A DNA stretch of 64,000 nucleotides from Schistosoma haematobium (taxonomy: Eukaryota > Platyhelminthes > Trematoda > Strigeidida > Schistosomatidae), in NCBI RefSeq assembly GCF_000699445.3, contig NC_067200.1, forward strand, positions 5,038,950 through 5,102,949. Direction: 5' to 3'. How positions within the stretch are numbered: position 1 is the stretch's first letter; the number at the start of each line of letters is the position of its first letter. Shown one piece after another: positions 50,093 to 61,401 of this stretch. Both the position numbers and the translations under genes were made by a program. The notes beneath the pieces are model-generated. The model saw only the letters and a list, made by a program, of their open reading frames with translations. It was not told the origin of the DNA and ran no database searches.

Positions 50093-50476
50093 CTATCGAC
50101 CCAAATTAATCCTTACAGTTTGTAACACTGCGGAGTTCCAATCTCGTTTTGAATATATCAACAGAAGGTGCTGGTACTCAGTGTCGCGATATAGAATTCG
50201 ATGCGAGAAAAGAAACTCCAGACTTAAACGATTTGATCTCGGTTTTTGAACTTTCTTCGGATGTCCTTTCAAATGATCACTCCTAGACGGAAGGAAAAGA
50301 TAGGACATATTATTAATAAGGTCATTTTTCAGTATACGATAAGCCAATATTAGATCACCACGTACTGTACGGTAAGATAACGGAAATAAGTTAAGGTGTC
50401 TCAGTCTGTCTTCATAAGATAGGCTAGATAGACATTCTACCATTTTAGTCTCCCGTCGTCGGACTCGTTTCAGCAT
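50093..50476 (-). pseudogene. LINE family 2 C-terminal domain
   Basis: 127 codons beginning LKRVRRRETKMVECLSSLSY with YRTVRGDLILAYRIL and ending RDWNSAVLQTVRINLGR. This is the standard post-RT tail of CR1/Jockey-type LINEs. Confidence 0.85.
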
Positions 50477-50808
50477 ATCTGCTTTACACTTGAAACAAGG
50501 ACTCGCTACCTGAATCCTATACTTCAGATATGGTCACACGAAAGTCGAGTATAATAATCTAACCATTTCGCCATCTAAATACTGGGAAGACCTACGAATA
50601 GACCATAATAACCTATAGCATTTTGGAGCAACAGCCTTATAGTTACTGCTGGTCACTGCTTAGTATGACTCCTAAATCTTTAGTTTCTTACGTTTGGTGG
50701 CATAAATCCACATTTTGTGTAGTGTTACGAATCACCGTAGTTATCCAGTTACATCATCACACTCTTGTTATGATTTACTGATAGTGACCACTTGTTCATC
50801 CATGTCAC

Positions 50809-51665
50809 CTATGAACTAAGATCACCATGTAATACTATTTTATCTGACATACTGTGTATGGGTCTCCAAATCTTTGCGTCATCAGCGAAGAGTAGAGCGT
50901 AGTATTTGGCTACAGTTGGCAATTCATTGTCATAATGTAAAAAGAGAAGAGGATTATGCCTTGGGGAACTCCGCCTTTTATATGTTCCCACGAGAGAGCT
51001 CCATTTATACTTCGCTTTTTCTACTGTCATGGAGAAAGTTACTTATCCACTCTACGACTGTATAATTGATTCCAAAACATTCCAGTCTGAATTTAAGACT
51101 AGAATGGGAGGCTTTATCGAAGTCTTTACTTAAATCTTTGAAAATCACATCTATGGGAATACTTCGATCTTTTGCCGCAGCCCAATCTGTTTTGCAATGA
51201 AAAGATTCATCAAGCATGATAAGCCTCTCCGAAAACCATGTTGTTCCCTGGATGAAACATTACGCCCTTCAACATAGTTTATAACAGATAACCGAATGAA
51301 GTTTTCCATCAGTTTTCAACTGCACTAGTTAGGCTGACGGTCCTATAGTTACTAACTAGATCCTCACTCCCAGCCCTATACGCCGGACTTATTATCGCGT
51401 CTTTCTAGTCTCTTAGCAGCCCGGACTGTCACTGAGACATATCAAACAGTATCGCTGACGGTTCGCCTGATAGAGCTTTAATAATCCTAGGATTAATATC
51501 GTCAGGACCACTGGACTTATCAGGTGTGAGGTGCTGAAGCAGTTTTAAGACAGTACCTCTCCCATTGACTACAGGGTTTATCAACAACCCGCCACAATCA
51601 CAATGAATCGGTGATCTTTCTTCATTACTGACTGATGGAATTCCATCACTTCTCTGAGTTTGCAT
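50809..51665 (-). pseudogene. LINE family 2 reverse transcriptase palm segments
   Basis: Successive frames carry LTPDKSSGPDDINPRIIKAL (51665-51429), FKDLSKDFDKASH (51217-51005) and LLFADDAKIWRPI (51030-50809). Both catalytic Asp boxes survive but the frames are broken. It is nearly identical to 36030-36480 over its 3' part. Confidence 0.85.
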
Positions 51666-51958
51666 TTTTATATACGAGAATAACCGTTTCGGACTGTATC
51701 TACAATCTTAATCAATTGTTTTACAAATGATCGTCTAGTCTTACTTATTAACGCTTTACAAGCATTCCTAATCTTACAACAACTGGATCTGTATTGTCCT
51801 AAACCGGTAAAGATGAACATATTCCAGTTCCTTTTCCTGCGTCCAAGAAGGTTCTTGACTTGTTAAGTTATCCATGGTGGACTGTTATTCGGTCTACATG
51901 GTGTTAGGTGTGGTATGAACGAGGACATAAATAAACTAAACTTGTATTTAAATACAGA

Positions 51959-52468
51959 TCATGCTTCTTCAAGTGATAAGCTAGTATCTACTGACCAATC
52001 TGCATTAAAGTCTCTTAAAATCAAGCATCTGTTATTTGCACTCCATAGATTAACGTGCTCCAAAATAAAGTCTTCAGCTGAGCAAATTGGACTGCAATAG
52101 GTGACACCGAGTATAAATGTACCACATCCTATAGGTAGCTCATAAATTATCACTTCACGATTTCCACTATCATGGGATTCGCAAACAGTGCAGCGGATAC
52201 TCATATTATTGGTCATGCATAAAATAACGCCACCTCCTTTCTTACATCTATGTTTATCACTCCCTAGGTGGTGGTAAACGGATAATTCTTGAGTAATGTC
52301 GAAGTCCTGAGCTAACCAAGTTTCTGTCACAGCTACTTTGAGTAGTGCTAATCTGTTCACTAATGCTTCCAGTTCACAGACTTTATTTCTTAAACTACGA
52401 GCGTTCGTATATAAAACTCCTATGGAGAAAGGCTTATCCACAGAGGCCATGGTAGCATTCGCTTCCAA
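51959..52468 (-). pseudogene. LINE family 2 endonuclease domain
   Basis: 169 codons with the APE endonuclease pattern: YTNARSLRNKVCELEAL, the catalytic Glu in VAVTETWL, KKGGGVILC, and LILRDFNADW, in which the usual GDFN reads RDFN. It lacks the C-terminal SDH box within the frame. Confidence 0.85.
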
Positions 52469-55089
52469 GACCTGACTATCCGAATACCCACTAATTGGAG
52501 ATTTTCCTCACCATTTTGTCAACGGGTTTCTAGTTCAGATGGTGCCGTCTTCCTTTTTATTCTATCTTCAAGAGACATATTATGTCTTACTTGGATATCC
52601 GTATATTCGCGACTACGAGCGCTACTTAACAGAAGGTCACGTTGCTTCTCCGATTCTAAGATTACCTTAAGGAGTCTATATGGTCCGTATTTAACACTGT
52701 TGTTGGTCCCCTTACCTATTCTAACCAATTTTTGACCTGAACTTTTTTAGTTATTTGGCAAGATGCAACGAATATATTCTCCGAGCTTCCCTCAATCATG
52801 CACGTATCTAATTTTGGGGTCAAGATCGTTTGACTTTGGCGAATTACTCACAAGAATATTCGATAAGATTAAATTCTTCTCAGGGTGAAGTTCTCTCTTA
52901 CTATCAGACTTTGGCATTGTGCTTTAGGACTCAGAATGGAAGTTCACCAATGACTTGTCAAACAAGTACGTAGTGCCTATAGCCTTTGGTTTTTTCATTT
53001 CCTTTTCTCCGTGTTGTAGTCCACTTTTCATCACTCAGGACAGCCACACCGCGACTTTTTGGAACGGTGACGGTTCTATCCCGGTGCTCAATTTCTAATA
53101 GAGATACACGATTACCAATATCAATTTCAGGTGGCGCTTTACTTCTCGGTAATTAGTTAGGCTTCGGGCATGTTTTACACTCACCACATTCCATTCCTTC
53201 CTGCATGGGGAATGAACACTTCAGCTGTCCATAATCATAAGTACAACTAACCATTGTAATCAGATTAAGAAGGTTGAAAACACAATATGACCACAATATG
53301 AACACGAGTGTCAGTTAATGAGAAAGGAGATTAACAAGTTTAGAACGATTTCAAACCTTAACCGAAATACTTCAAGTTAAAGTAGAACAAGAATTCCTTT
53401 TGATGCAATAAGTACAGAAAAGCAAGGGCAAGCGCAACAGGTACGAAATCACTGCCCTCTTTGACACTTGCGTGATGAGTTGTGAAGCAACAATCGATCG
53501 AACGTGTGCATGACAAGGCAGATGGGGCTAAATCGATGTTCTTCGCAATGATTTTGTGGTTTTGCTGCAGAAAAAGACCACTTAAATATGAGAACATGAA
53601 TTACTCCTGCAACCCAACGGACGCCCAATAAATCCAAAGTAACTGAAATACGGAATTATCGCTCTTGCCAGGCCGTTCAAGGTCGTCGAAAGGAAACGGA
53701 GGGCGGCATTGAGATCTGACTTTTTTTACCGTGCCGTTATATGTGCATCATGCTAATTATTAACACAGAAGGATAAAGATAAACTAGATGGTGACCAAGT
53801 TACGTTATATCTTTCAAGCAACTTTATATCGGGTGATTATTACTGTGAGTATTAGCATTAGTACCGTTTTCATTATCATTATCATCAGATCATGCTTGTC
53901 GTTTCGTCTAGGTTGGTGGTGGACCGAAATATTCATCCATTGGTTCAGTTTTATAAGTCACGATAATGTGTTCATTGATATGTAAATTCGACACTTCTCA
54001 ATGATGTACGTCTTGACACTTAACTGATTTCACTGCAAAATATGAGACATTTGGAGCGATACTTTTGGCCATCGATTTTTGATTATTTCAAAGCCTTTAA
54101 GAGCCATGTTATTGTGTCAATCTCATTACCAGGACAACGCATTCATCGTTCAAAATTTGCCAAACACGAATAGGTCATTATTGATTATTGATATGACGCT
54201 TTACATATACGTCACAAACATACACTGTTCAATACCAATTATCAATTATGAATTTTCTCGACTGGTTTAAATCCTTTATCCAAGTAGACAGTTTATTAAC
54301 CACGAAAACGAACATTCATAAAGAAGTTCGAAGCGTCTACTATTTACGTGATATGTTTGGCCTGAGTAAATTCAGGCTAATTTGTGATTGGTTCACAAAA
54401 ACTTCAACTCGTGGTTTTTAGTCAAAGCACAATCTCTACTGTAAGTGTTGCCAAAAAATTGAAATCTGTAACGACATTCCTAAGATGTCTGTCTATTTTG
54501 TATAATCTCACTGGTTGTATTCCATAACAGCAAAGTATGTTGGTAAGGTCTTTGAAGCGGAAGTACTAGGTCGGGATCCGCGAGTAAACAGTAAATCAAG
54601 AGTGCAAGCACATCAAGTTGAAGAGTGTCAAATAGGATAAATCATTATTTATGGATTCCACCATCAGTCAGCACCCAACTCTGCACAGTTAATCTGATCA
54701 GGTTTGGTAATTTCTTGTTGAATATTTTGAGGAATTCAATTGGTCAGTCTGCGTTAACATATGTACCTCGACAGAGCTGTAAATATCTTTCCTCATTTCA
54801 ACACTTTACTCTCACAAACAAAGAATATATCACTCACATTATAAAATGGGAAATTCATTACACATCATAAAATCTGCTGTTTGCTTAAAGTCAAATGTTA
54901 TTGTTTGATCGTTTTGCCAAACTCCATATATTGCGTTAAGACATGAAACTTTCGATCGTACTGCATACAAATCACAAGAATTGTCAATTTTTTTAATAGA
55001 GTGGTTGTAAAATGTTTGGTAACTATTGAAATTATCAAGAACTTATCAAATGAAACAAAACAGGTCATTCAATGTATATCACCCACCAA

Positions 55090-56725
55090 CCAGACTCTTT
55101 CGAGGTCATAACACAGAGTACATTTGAGAGCACGATCTCCATCAAACCCTTCAATTACATAAATTCGTGTTCCTATCAGTGCACAATCTGTGTACATGCA
55201 TTTGGGGATCTCATCAATTAGGTTAGCACGAGTTACACTCATGATCGCATTGTTGTTAACAAGGTATTATTTTCCATTCCCTTCACAAGCAATTTCATCT
55301 GGTAGTAGCGAGCTTCGAAAAATGTTAATCCGATCAAAAGTGTCCACAACTTTCTGTAATTGACTTGCCTGTGAATTGGTGACCGTGAAAGTGAGTGAAT
55401 TTTGCTATAAATATGATAATGGGAATAAAGGTGGAACGATAAATAAGCATCAAATCGTTTCGCTGTGTCTAGTTAATTCGGTAATCTTCACATTTTCATC
55501 ACATGAGTAATATTTCTCTTTACACAACAATGTAATGATGCTCATGACAGGATTGTTTTTATCTTATTCATAGTAAGACGGTGATATTCGGAAAGGCGTT
55601 ACATTCCGTAGTGTTTGAACAATATCCAACAAATTATGTGCACATACTCATTTAATGCGGTAATCTTGGCGTAATAGATCGTTGTCCATACGCATTGATA
55701 ATACGATTATTGTAAGTTGCTAAACACTTTGACCACTGATTCGATAAATCTAACTATTCTGAGACACGTTGAATCTAATCATGTTTCTTCATATAATCTA
55801 ATTAGGTGGATGATAGCATGCTAAGTCGAATGCATAACAATAACTCCAATGAATATTCTATACGTGTTTCCAAATCTTCACTAACCCGTTGAATGACTTC
55901 GTGAACTACATTATTTTCATGTTTACAATTTAAAGCCTCTTCATGAAGAATTTGATGAATGTTACGTAACATATCTACTCGATGAGTATTATATTTTTAT
56001 TGTAAAACCTATATATATTAGTGTAGAGCCATGATGAAAAACTAATTGAAAAGAAATTACTTCGCTCATTTCGTTCCTTCTTTATTTACCAAATGGCAAA
56101 ATAGGAATTTTCACTAGAATGTAGTTTGCACTCAATTTCTTGAAATCCGCTGTGTGCCATGTTTTTTCGAAATTTTCTAAGATTGTTTGATGTGCCATAA
56201 AGCCTAGTTTAGACCAATAGGATGATTTGTAATTTAAACACATGTCGATTGCAGTAGAAAAATCAATGGTTGCAGTCTCTTTTATAGATTTGCACATTGT
56301 TGTTTCAACTTTGGCAATAAGAGGAAATCCTCTACTACGAATATGTAATAAACATTGTCGGGATTAGTCTCTGTATCACCTTCGCATATATATTTTATGA
56401 TCGCAGAGAAGCCAAAATTTAGATACTCTGGTAGTATTATATTCCCCCTTCTTCTATCGTATTTTAAATGACGCTCAAAAATAGACGCTTTGTTCAGCTG
56501 TTTGCATAGCAATTGTGTTACATTTTTCACCATATTCCACAACTTCTACAGTACGATCACACAGAAAGTCTACATCACAACCTATTGACTGGATGTTTGT
56601 ATCATAAACGCGTACACTATGAGTTGATGTGTAAGAACAACGTCGTCTAGAGGCACTGAGTTTATATGAACCCGAACACTTTCCATTTTTAGATCTTTTC
56701 CAATTGCACACTAGACGACCCATAA
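55090..56725 (-). pseudogene. BTB-BACK-Kelch (KLHL-like) pseudogene, copy 2
   Basis: KLHL proteins are substrate adaptors for cullin-3 ubiquitin ligases. Minus strand: a BTB region (56725-56290) with the segment ERHLKYDRRRGNIILPEYLN, GFSAIIKYICEGDTETNPDN and LLLPKLKQQCANL. A BACK-like region (56280-56085) has NYKSSYWSKLGF ... TILENFEKTW ... FKKLSANYIL. After a possible intron there is Kelch-like sequence (55353-55090) with CALIGTRIYVIEGFDGDRAL. Frameshifts occur near 56487 (run of T) and near 56283 (run of A), and a stop lies in the Kelch part, so it is a pseudogene. A decayed, internally deleted copy is at 19360-19700. Confidence 0.65.
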
Positions 56726-57469
56726 TTCCAGTTCAACAATGTGATACTTTGTACAATAGAAAATGTTTTTAATTCTGCAAAACCAGTAAAATTGGTCGAT
56801 CAAATAGTATAAACGACTGCTTTCATGTTTGGATCGATAAGGTCAAGCGAATTTAGTACAATTAAAAGATGCTTCTGGACAATGTGATAATATAATTGAG
56901 AAGTGATGTAATTTGTAATACTCCTAACTCATTTTTAACTAACAATCATTTGTTGCTATACGTTTGATAATCAAAATGTTTCACAATATATATTTACAAT
57001 ATCATACTACACACATGTGAATGAAACACACGCGTAATGTATAAATGCATGTTAGAACGCTACAGTAGGATTTTCATGAACTGTTTTTCCGCGTTGATTT
57101 CGATCGGTCTTTTCAACGACAACACATTGTGCACAGACCATATGGAAATAAATGCAAACATCTCATGTAAGTAGTTTATAATTGATCTATTCAATTCGAT
57201 ATCGAGCATGAGAATGAGGAATAATTAAATGAGAAATGACTCTGAACTAAATACCACTATCAGTAAGAACTTTCGTCTAAATTTGAACGAATAGTTTCAC
57301 AATATTTGAGCGCCGAGTTGGATATACTTCAAATTCTTTCGTTGAAATTTTACAAATACATTATTCTTCTTTAATAAATACCGCTATGCAAATAGCACTT
57401 CCCAAAAAGATGTTTCGAATCTGTTGACAGCTAATCTGCAAATATTATCCACTTTTGAATAAGATTTTC

Positions 57470-57620
57470 CAGTTAACACCTGATATTCCCGCAACCCAAC
57501 GGCCACCCAACAAACCAACAGCAACTGAGATGCGGAATGATCGCTCATGTCGTTCAGGGTCGTTGTGAAACGGTGGGTGGTATTGTGAGGGTCTGACGTC
57601 TTACATTGCCTCAAATTCAT
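57470..57620 (+). repeat. Third copy of a short segment of the duplication
   Basis: CCGCAACCCAACGG through the GGGTCGTTG region resembles 53600-53720 and 18140-18260, showing that this piece exists independently of the large duplication. Confidence 0.55.
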
Positions 57621-57629
57621 CAGTTTGTA

Positions 57630-57960
57630 TAGCTCGGCATTGAAGGAGTGATCATACTTATGTGAACTCACTTCTATTCATATCAAATATATTGTTATAT
57701 CTCCAGCCTAAATGTATTCTTTATCATATATTGGTGATTGTTACGATACAATGAATCAGTATAGACAATGGTGTGACTTCCACGTAAGATCTTGTAGATT
57801 AGGCAGTTACAACATAACAGATCTACAGGTTTAGGGTTAGGTGAATTATTAGAGCATGAATAATAGCGAAGTAGACCATAATTCTACATGGGTAAGCCCG
57901 AATAATGAAAAGCGGTCCTATTATTAATTCTCATTTTCACTTTAACTTTGTCGACCGATT
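57630..57960 (+). repeat. Dispersed repeat R3, copy 1
   Basis: Matches 63690-63960 in direct orientation, starting GCTCGGCATTGAAGGAGTG and continuing through AAATATATTGTT and GTGACTTCCAC to the TAGGATTAGG / TAGGGTTAGG end. No ORF. Confidence 0.75.
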
Positions 57961-60012
57961 TTTACTTGTGGGTTGACATTAAATGGACCGCAATTATGGT
58001 TCCCTACCACCCATTCCTTAGAAATTGTAGGGTTTGAAAAAAATGTAGGGATCGGTGGTTGATGTACTTGGTTTGCAAGTGTGTGCTCAAGTGATAATGA
58101 ACAAACATTTTGTCACCTTCAATAATTTTGTAACTGGTCGTAAACTGTTCATCTTTGTAATCTGATTAGTTGAAATCGAAATAGCATCAAGCGCTTTGAT
58201 TAGATGTCAGAATTTGCATTTTTACATTTGAAGTTTAACGATAATGAGTAATTCTTTTTCTGTAATCTTAGTCTTGAAAAAAATTTAGACTTTTGAATAT
58301 AAAGACACCAGCTTAATTGCACTACCGTGCAATCCTACTGTTAGTGAATGTGTATTGAGATAAATGTTTGTTTCCCGATCAAGTATGCCTTGAATTGAAG
58401 TAGTTAGTTATCTTGACACGAATAATGATATGTATCACATTAAAAGAAAGTTTTCGAAAAAAGGAACTGAAAACCGGTTTGAATATTTGATAATAGTGAT
58501 TACTGAGTGAGGTCGGTAGTCAAATCTTGAATACCAAATTAATAAAGAAATTATCATCAAAGTGTGTGCATACGTTTTTTAGTAACATATGGTCTGTTAA
58601 TCGGAAAAACAAATCGACATATTAATAAATGATCATAATAAATTACTAATTACGACATGTATAAATCAGGTGAACGAACCGTAAACCATCGGTTAATGAT
58701 GCGACTTTGACGGTATATCAAATAAGTAATAAATTTTCCGAAATAGGCACTTCATATTTAGTAAAGGTTTAGTTTGTAAATATTCATTCTTAATACGAAT
58801 TAGAAAAAGGTTAGATTTCAATTCGGTTAATTTTAAAAGTCCATTGAAACGATTTATTGTTTTCACGGGTACATTCTTTGTATTTTTTTCATAATAAAAA
58901 CTAGTGTGTTTAAGCAGTCATGTGTGAATATTGTTAACCGCCGTAATATGAAACCTGAATTATCTAGACATTATGAAAGTAACCATTTTTGACAAGCATT
59001 TGAAATATTAGTTTCATGAAGTGTAAATTAGTAAGCCTACGTCGTCTGACTCAATAAATGTCTATCGGCATTAAACGTATAAATATGAACAAGGTTCCTT
59101 ATGATCATTATTTGTCATTATCTCTATCTTAATCTTCACATCCAACATTTCAAATTCCTTGATCGTAATTGCCTTGATAACACCCTCCTTATTACATATT
59201 ATATTCACAAAACAACCTTATTATTATTATTATTATTATCTCAGTTGATATAATCAGTATTTATGAATAACAATGAAGGCTTAGTTGATGATCGGACGTA
59301 CTTTTTACGTACGCATAGTTCTGATTACAGGTACTTTGAATATGAAACAACAATATGAAACTCTTGCTTTTTGTATTCATTAAACGGATAATATTCTTAT
59401 TTCTTTTTACACCCACTATATGACGTTTAATCACATGAATCATTTCAACGATGATGGTTTCAACTTGTTTTATAATGTCATTAATTTATTCATAAAGAAG
59501 ATAATTTTCTTCATTGTGTTTACTTCTCTATGAGCTTTAATCACATCAATCATTGTAATTATCTTATTATATTCACTCATAAATAAAATTCCATATTTTC
59601 ATTGACCTTACTACAAAATGACAATTTTCACTATATTGAAATATTCCTATTAAAATTTACTCAAATGTACTATTATTAGATAGATTACAAATGTGTCGCT
59701 AATTCATGAACGGTAATCACATTATTTGCAATGTTGAATTATTAGATTAGTGTTCATTAGATTACAAAATCTTGTCTAAGTTTTCTTAACCTTTATATCT
59801 AATAAACGTTAGAAACAACTTTACGAATACATGAGCGATAATCGCTTTTCGATTATCAATCTCTAAGGTATATCTAAATGCATTTGACATTAAAAAGTGC
59901 TTAATCACTTGACCTTTGCCATGGAAAAAAAAGATGGGGAAGAATTAATGTAAATCAAATTGTGGGTGACTCTGAAAAGGGCCTTTAATCGGTCTCGCGA
60001 TCAGACGGCGTA
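57961..60012. other. Unannotated AT-rich stretch
   Basis: Contains a (TTA)n microsatellite at 59218-59239. No gene was seen. Confidence 0.35.
59218..59239. repeat. (TTA)n microsatellite
   Basis: About seven units. Confidence 0.9.
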
Positions 60013-61401
60013 ACTAGGAGTTGGCAATAGCGCCACACATCGGACAATTCACTGCTCGTAAATTTGGTGGTGGGTCGTAAGCACAAAACCTATGAAACAT
60101 TGCTTCGCAAGGACAAAAAACCCAAGCAGCTGCATCACCAGTTTCACATGAAAGCTGTGCAAGATTACATATATCACACAAACGGTTGTAATCAGTCTCT
60201 TCTTCATATTGGAAGTCCCGTTCCGTGAACTCTTCGCAGTTAATAAAAACTACTTCCTCCTCATCGTTACTGTGTATTACTTCTGATCGTACCCTCTACA
60301 ATTACGGTTAATGGGTTAGTGTCAAGTATCGAAACACTTACCCTCTTTAGAAAACTACGAATATGGTGTACACGACAAAAAATGTGGCGAGCATTTGGAC
60401 ACACATGCGTGATTGCAGCAGCTATTGCAGGCGAATCATCGGTCACAATGCCTACCACCTGTCGACTGTTGGTTGACCGTTGGAAAAGCAACAGGAATCG
60501 AGAAATAAAAGTTGATGTTTCGCGACTTATAAATGCAATACAAACGGGTATTGCCTTAAAATTCATATCAAGGGCTACGACCTAATATAAATATATATTC
60601 TCGTTATTTGTCTTGTATGTCCCATCGAAACCAACATCATCAAAAAATGAGCTGTCAGATTCATTTGACCAGCAGTCGTGAAGAAAAAATACGAGAGACA
60701 GTTATCATCGTCTAATTCGTATTCGCAAAGCCCACCCAAAGATGTCATGTGAGCTTTTAATTTCGCGTAATCACCTATCGTTTGCATTATAAATTGGCAA
60801 ATTGCTTACCAGGAAGGTTCGCCCGTGAGAACACTTTTTACCGCATATTATAGATATCTTGATCATTCAAACGTTTTCCATAAGAATGGTAAGCGAAATG
60901 CTTAATGTCGAATGCTGCGGTACCAGATATCAGGAGCGGTCACAGTTTCAAACTCGGCCTCCGTTAACCTGTGCACCAACGGGTTACTGTCGTACCTCAG
61001 AGAATTGCATTCGTGATTGTGATGCACATTCCCACGATTAACAATCCGGTAACCTTTTATCAACTTACAAAAGATGAAGGCCGGACATTGAGTGTTCATT
61101 GAAGTCCTTCGTGAAAAAAAATATAATAACACTAATGAAATTACCTCCTTTGTCTAATCGACTGTGACGAACTGCTAGATGTTATATGGCCATTTCTCCA
61201 ACACACAAATTTAATATTCGATTTTTGATCTCTGTCCAAATGAGAATCTCTCACCACATAATGACAGTAAGTAGATCTTTCATAAGTTTTGATAGCGGAC
61301 TTCAACGCTTCAATAGATTGAAACGCAACGAGAAACAATGTTGTCAAAAAGGCTTCCTCCACTTCCGTGACGTGAGAAACAACAGCGCTTGCACTTGACA
61401 T
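60013..61401 (-). pseudogene. Mutator-like (MULE) transposase with FAR1-type and RING-like zinc fingers
   Basis: Starts at ATG 61399-61401 (MSSASAVVSH). Exon 1 (61145-61401) and exon 2 (from 61106) join across a 38-nt intron to give a FAR1/FLYWCH-like zinc finger: FVCWRNGH, NTQCPAFIFC and NVHHNHEC. A frame break follows near 60915. The MULE catalytic region then begins FFDDVGFDGTYKTN, has an internal stop, and continues MNFKAIPVCIAFI, VGIVTDDSPAIAAAI and ARHIFCRVHHIRSF. A 46-nt intron (60296-60341) leads to a C-terminal RING-like finger: CDIC, FCPCEAMFHRFC and CPMC, ending at the stop 60013-60015. Mutator elements (Curupira) are known in schistosomes. At least three lesions make this copy inactive, and terminal inverted repeats were not found. 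Confidence 0.8.

Larger units (their letters stand above)
50070..53250 (-). mobile_element. CR1/Jockey-like LINE, family 2, nearly full length but decayed
   Basis: Minus strand, 5' to 3'. An ORF1-like segment (about 53210-52520) has a CGECKTCPKP cysteine motif, NRVSLLEIEHRDRTVTV and ESEKQRDLLLSSARSREY. Next is an APE endonuclease (52468-51959), then RT finger and palm segments (51665-50809), then a C-terminal domain (50476-50093). Frameshifts and stops separate the parts. It sits inside copy 2 of the segmental duplication and is missing from copy 1, so it arrived after the duplication. Confidence 0.85.
48735..57440 (+). repeat. Segmental duplication, copy 2
   Basis: Direct copy of 14380-20360. 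It lacks the Penelope-like element of copy 1. It instead carries a CR1/Jockey-like LINE at about 50065-53455 and keeps about 1.25 kb (54400-55640, including Kelch-like sequence) that copy 1 has lost. Confidence 0.8.
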
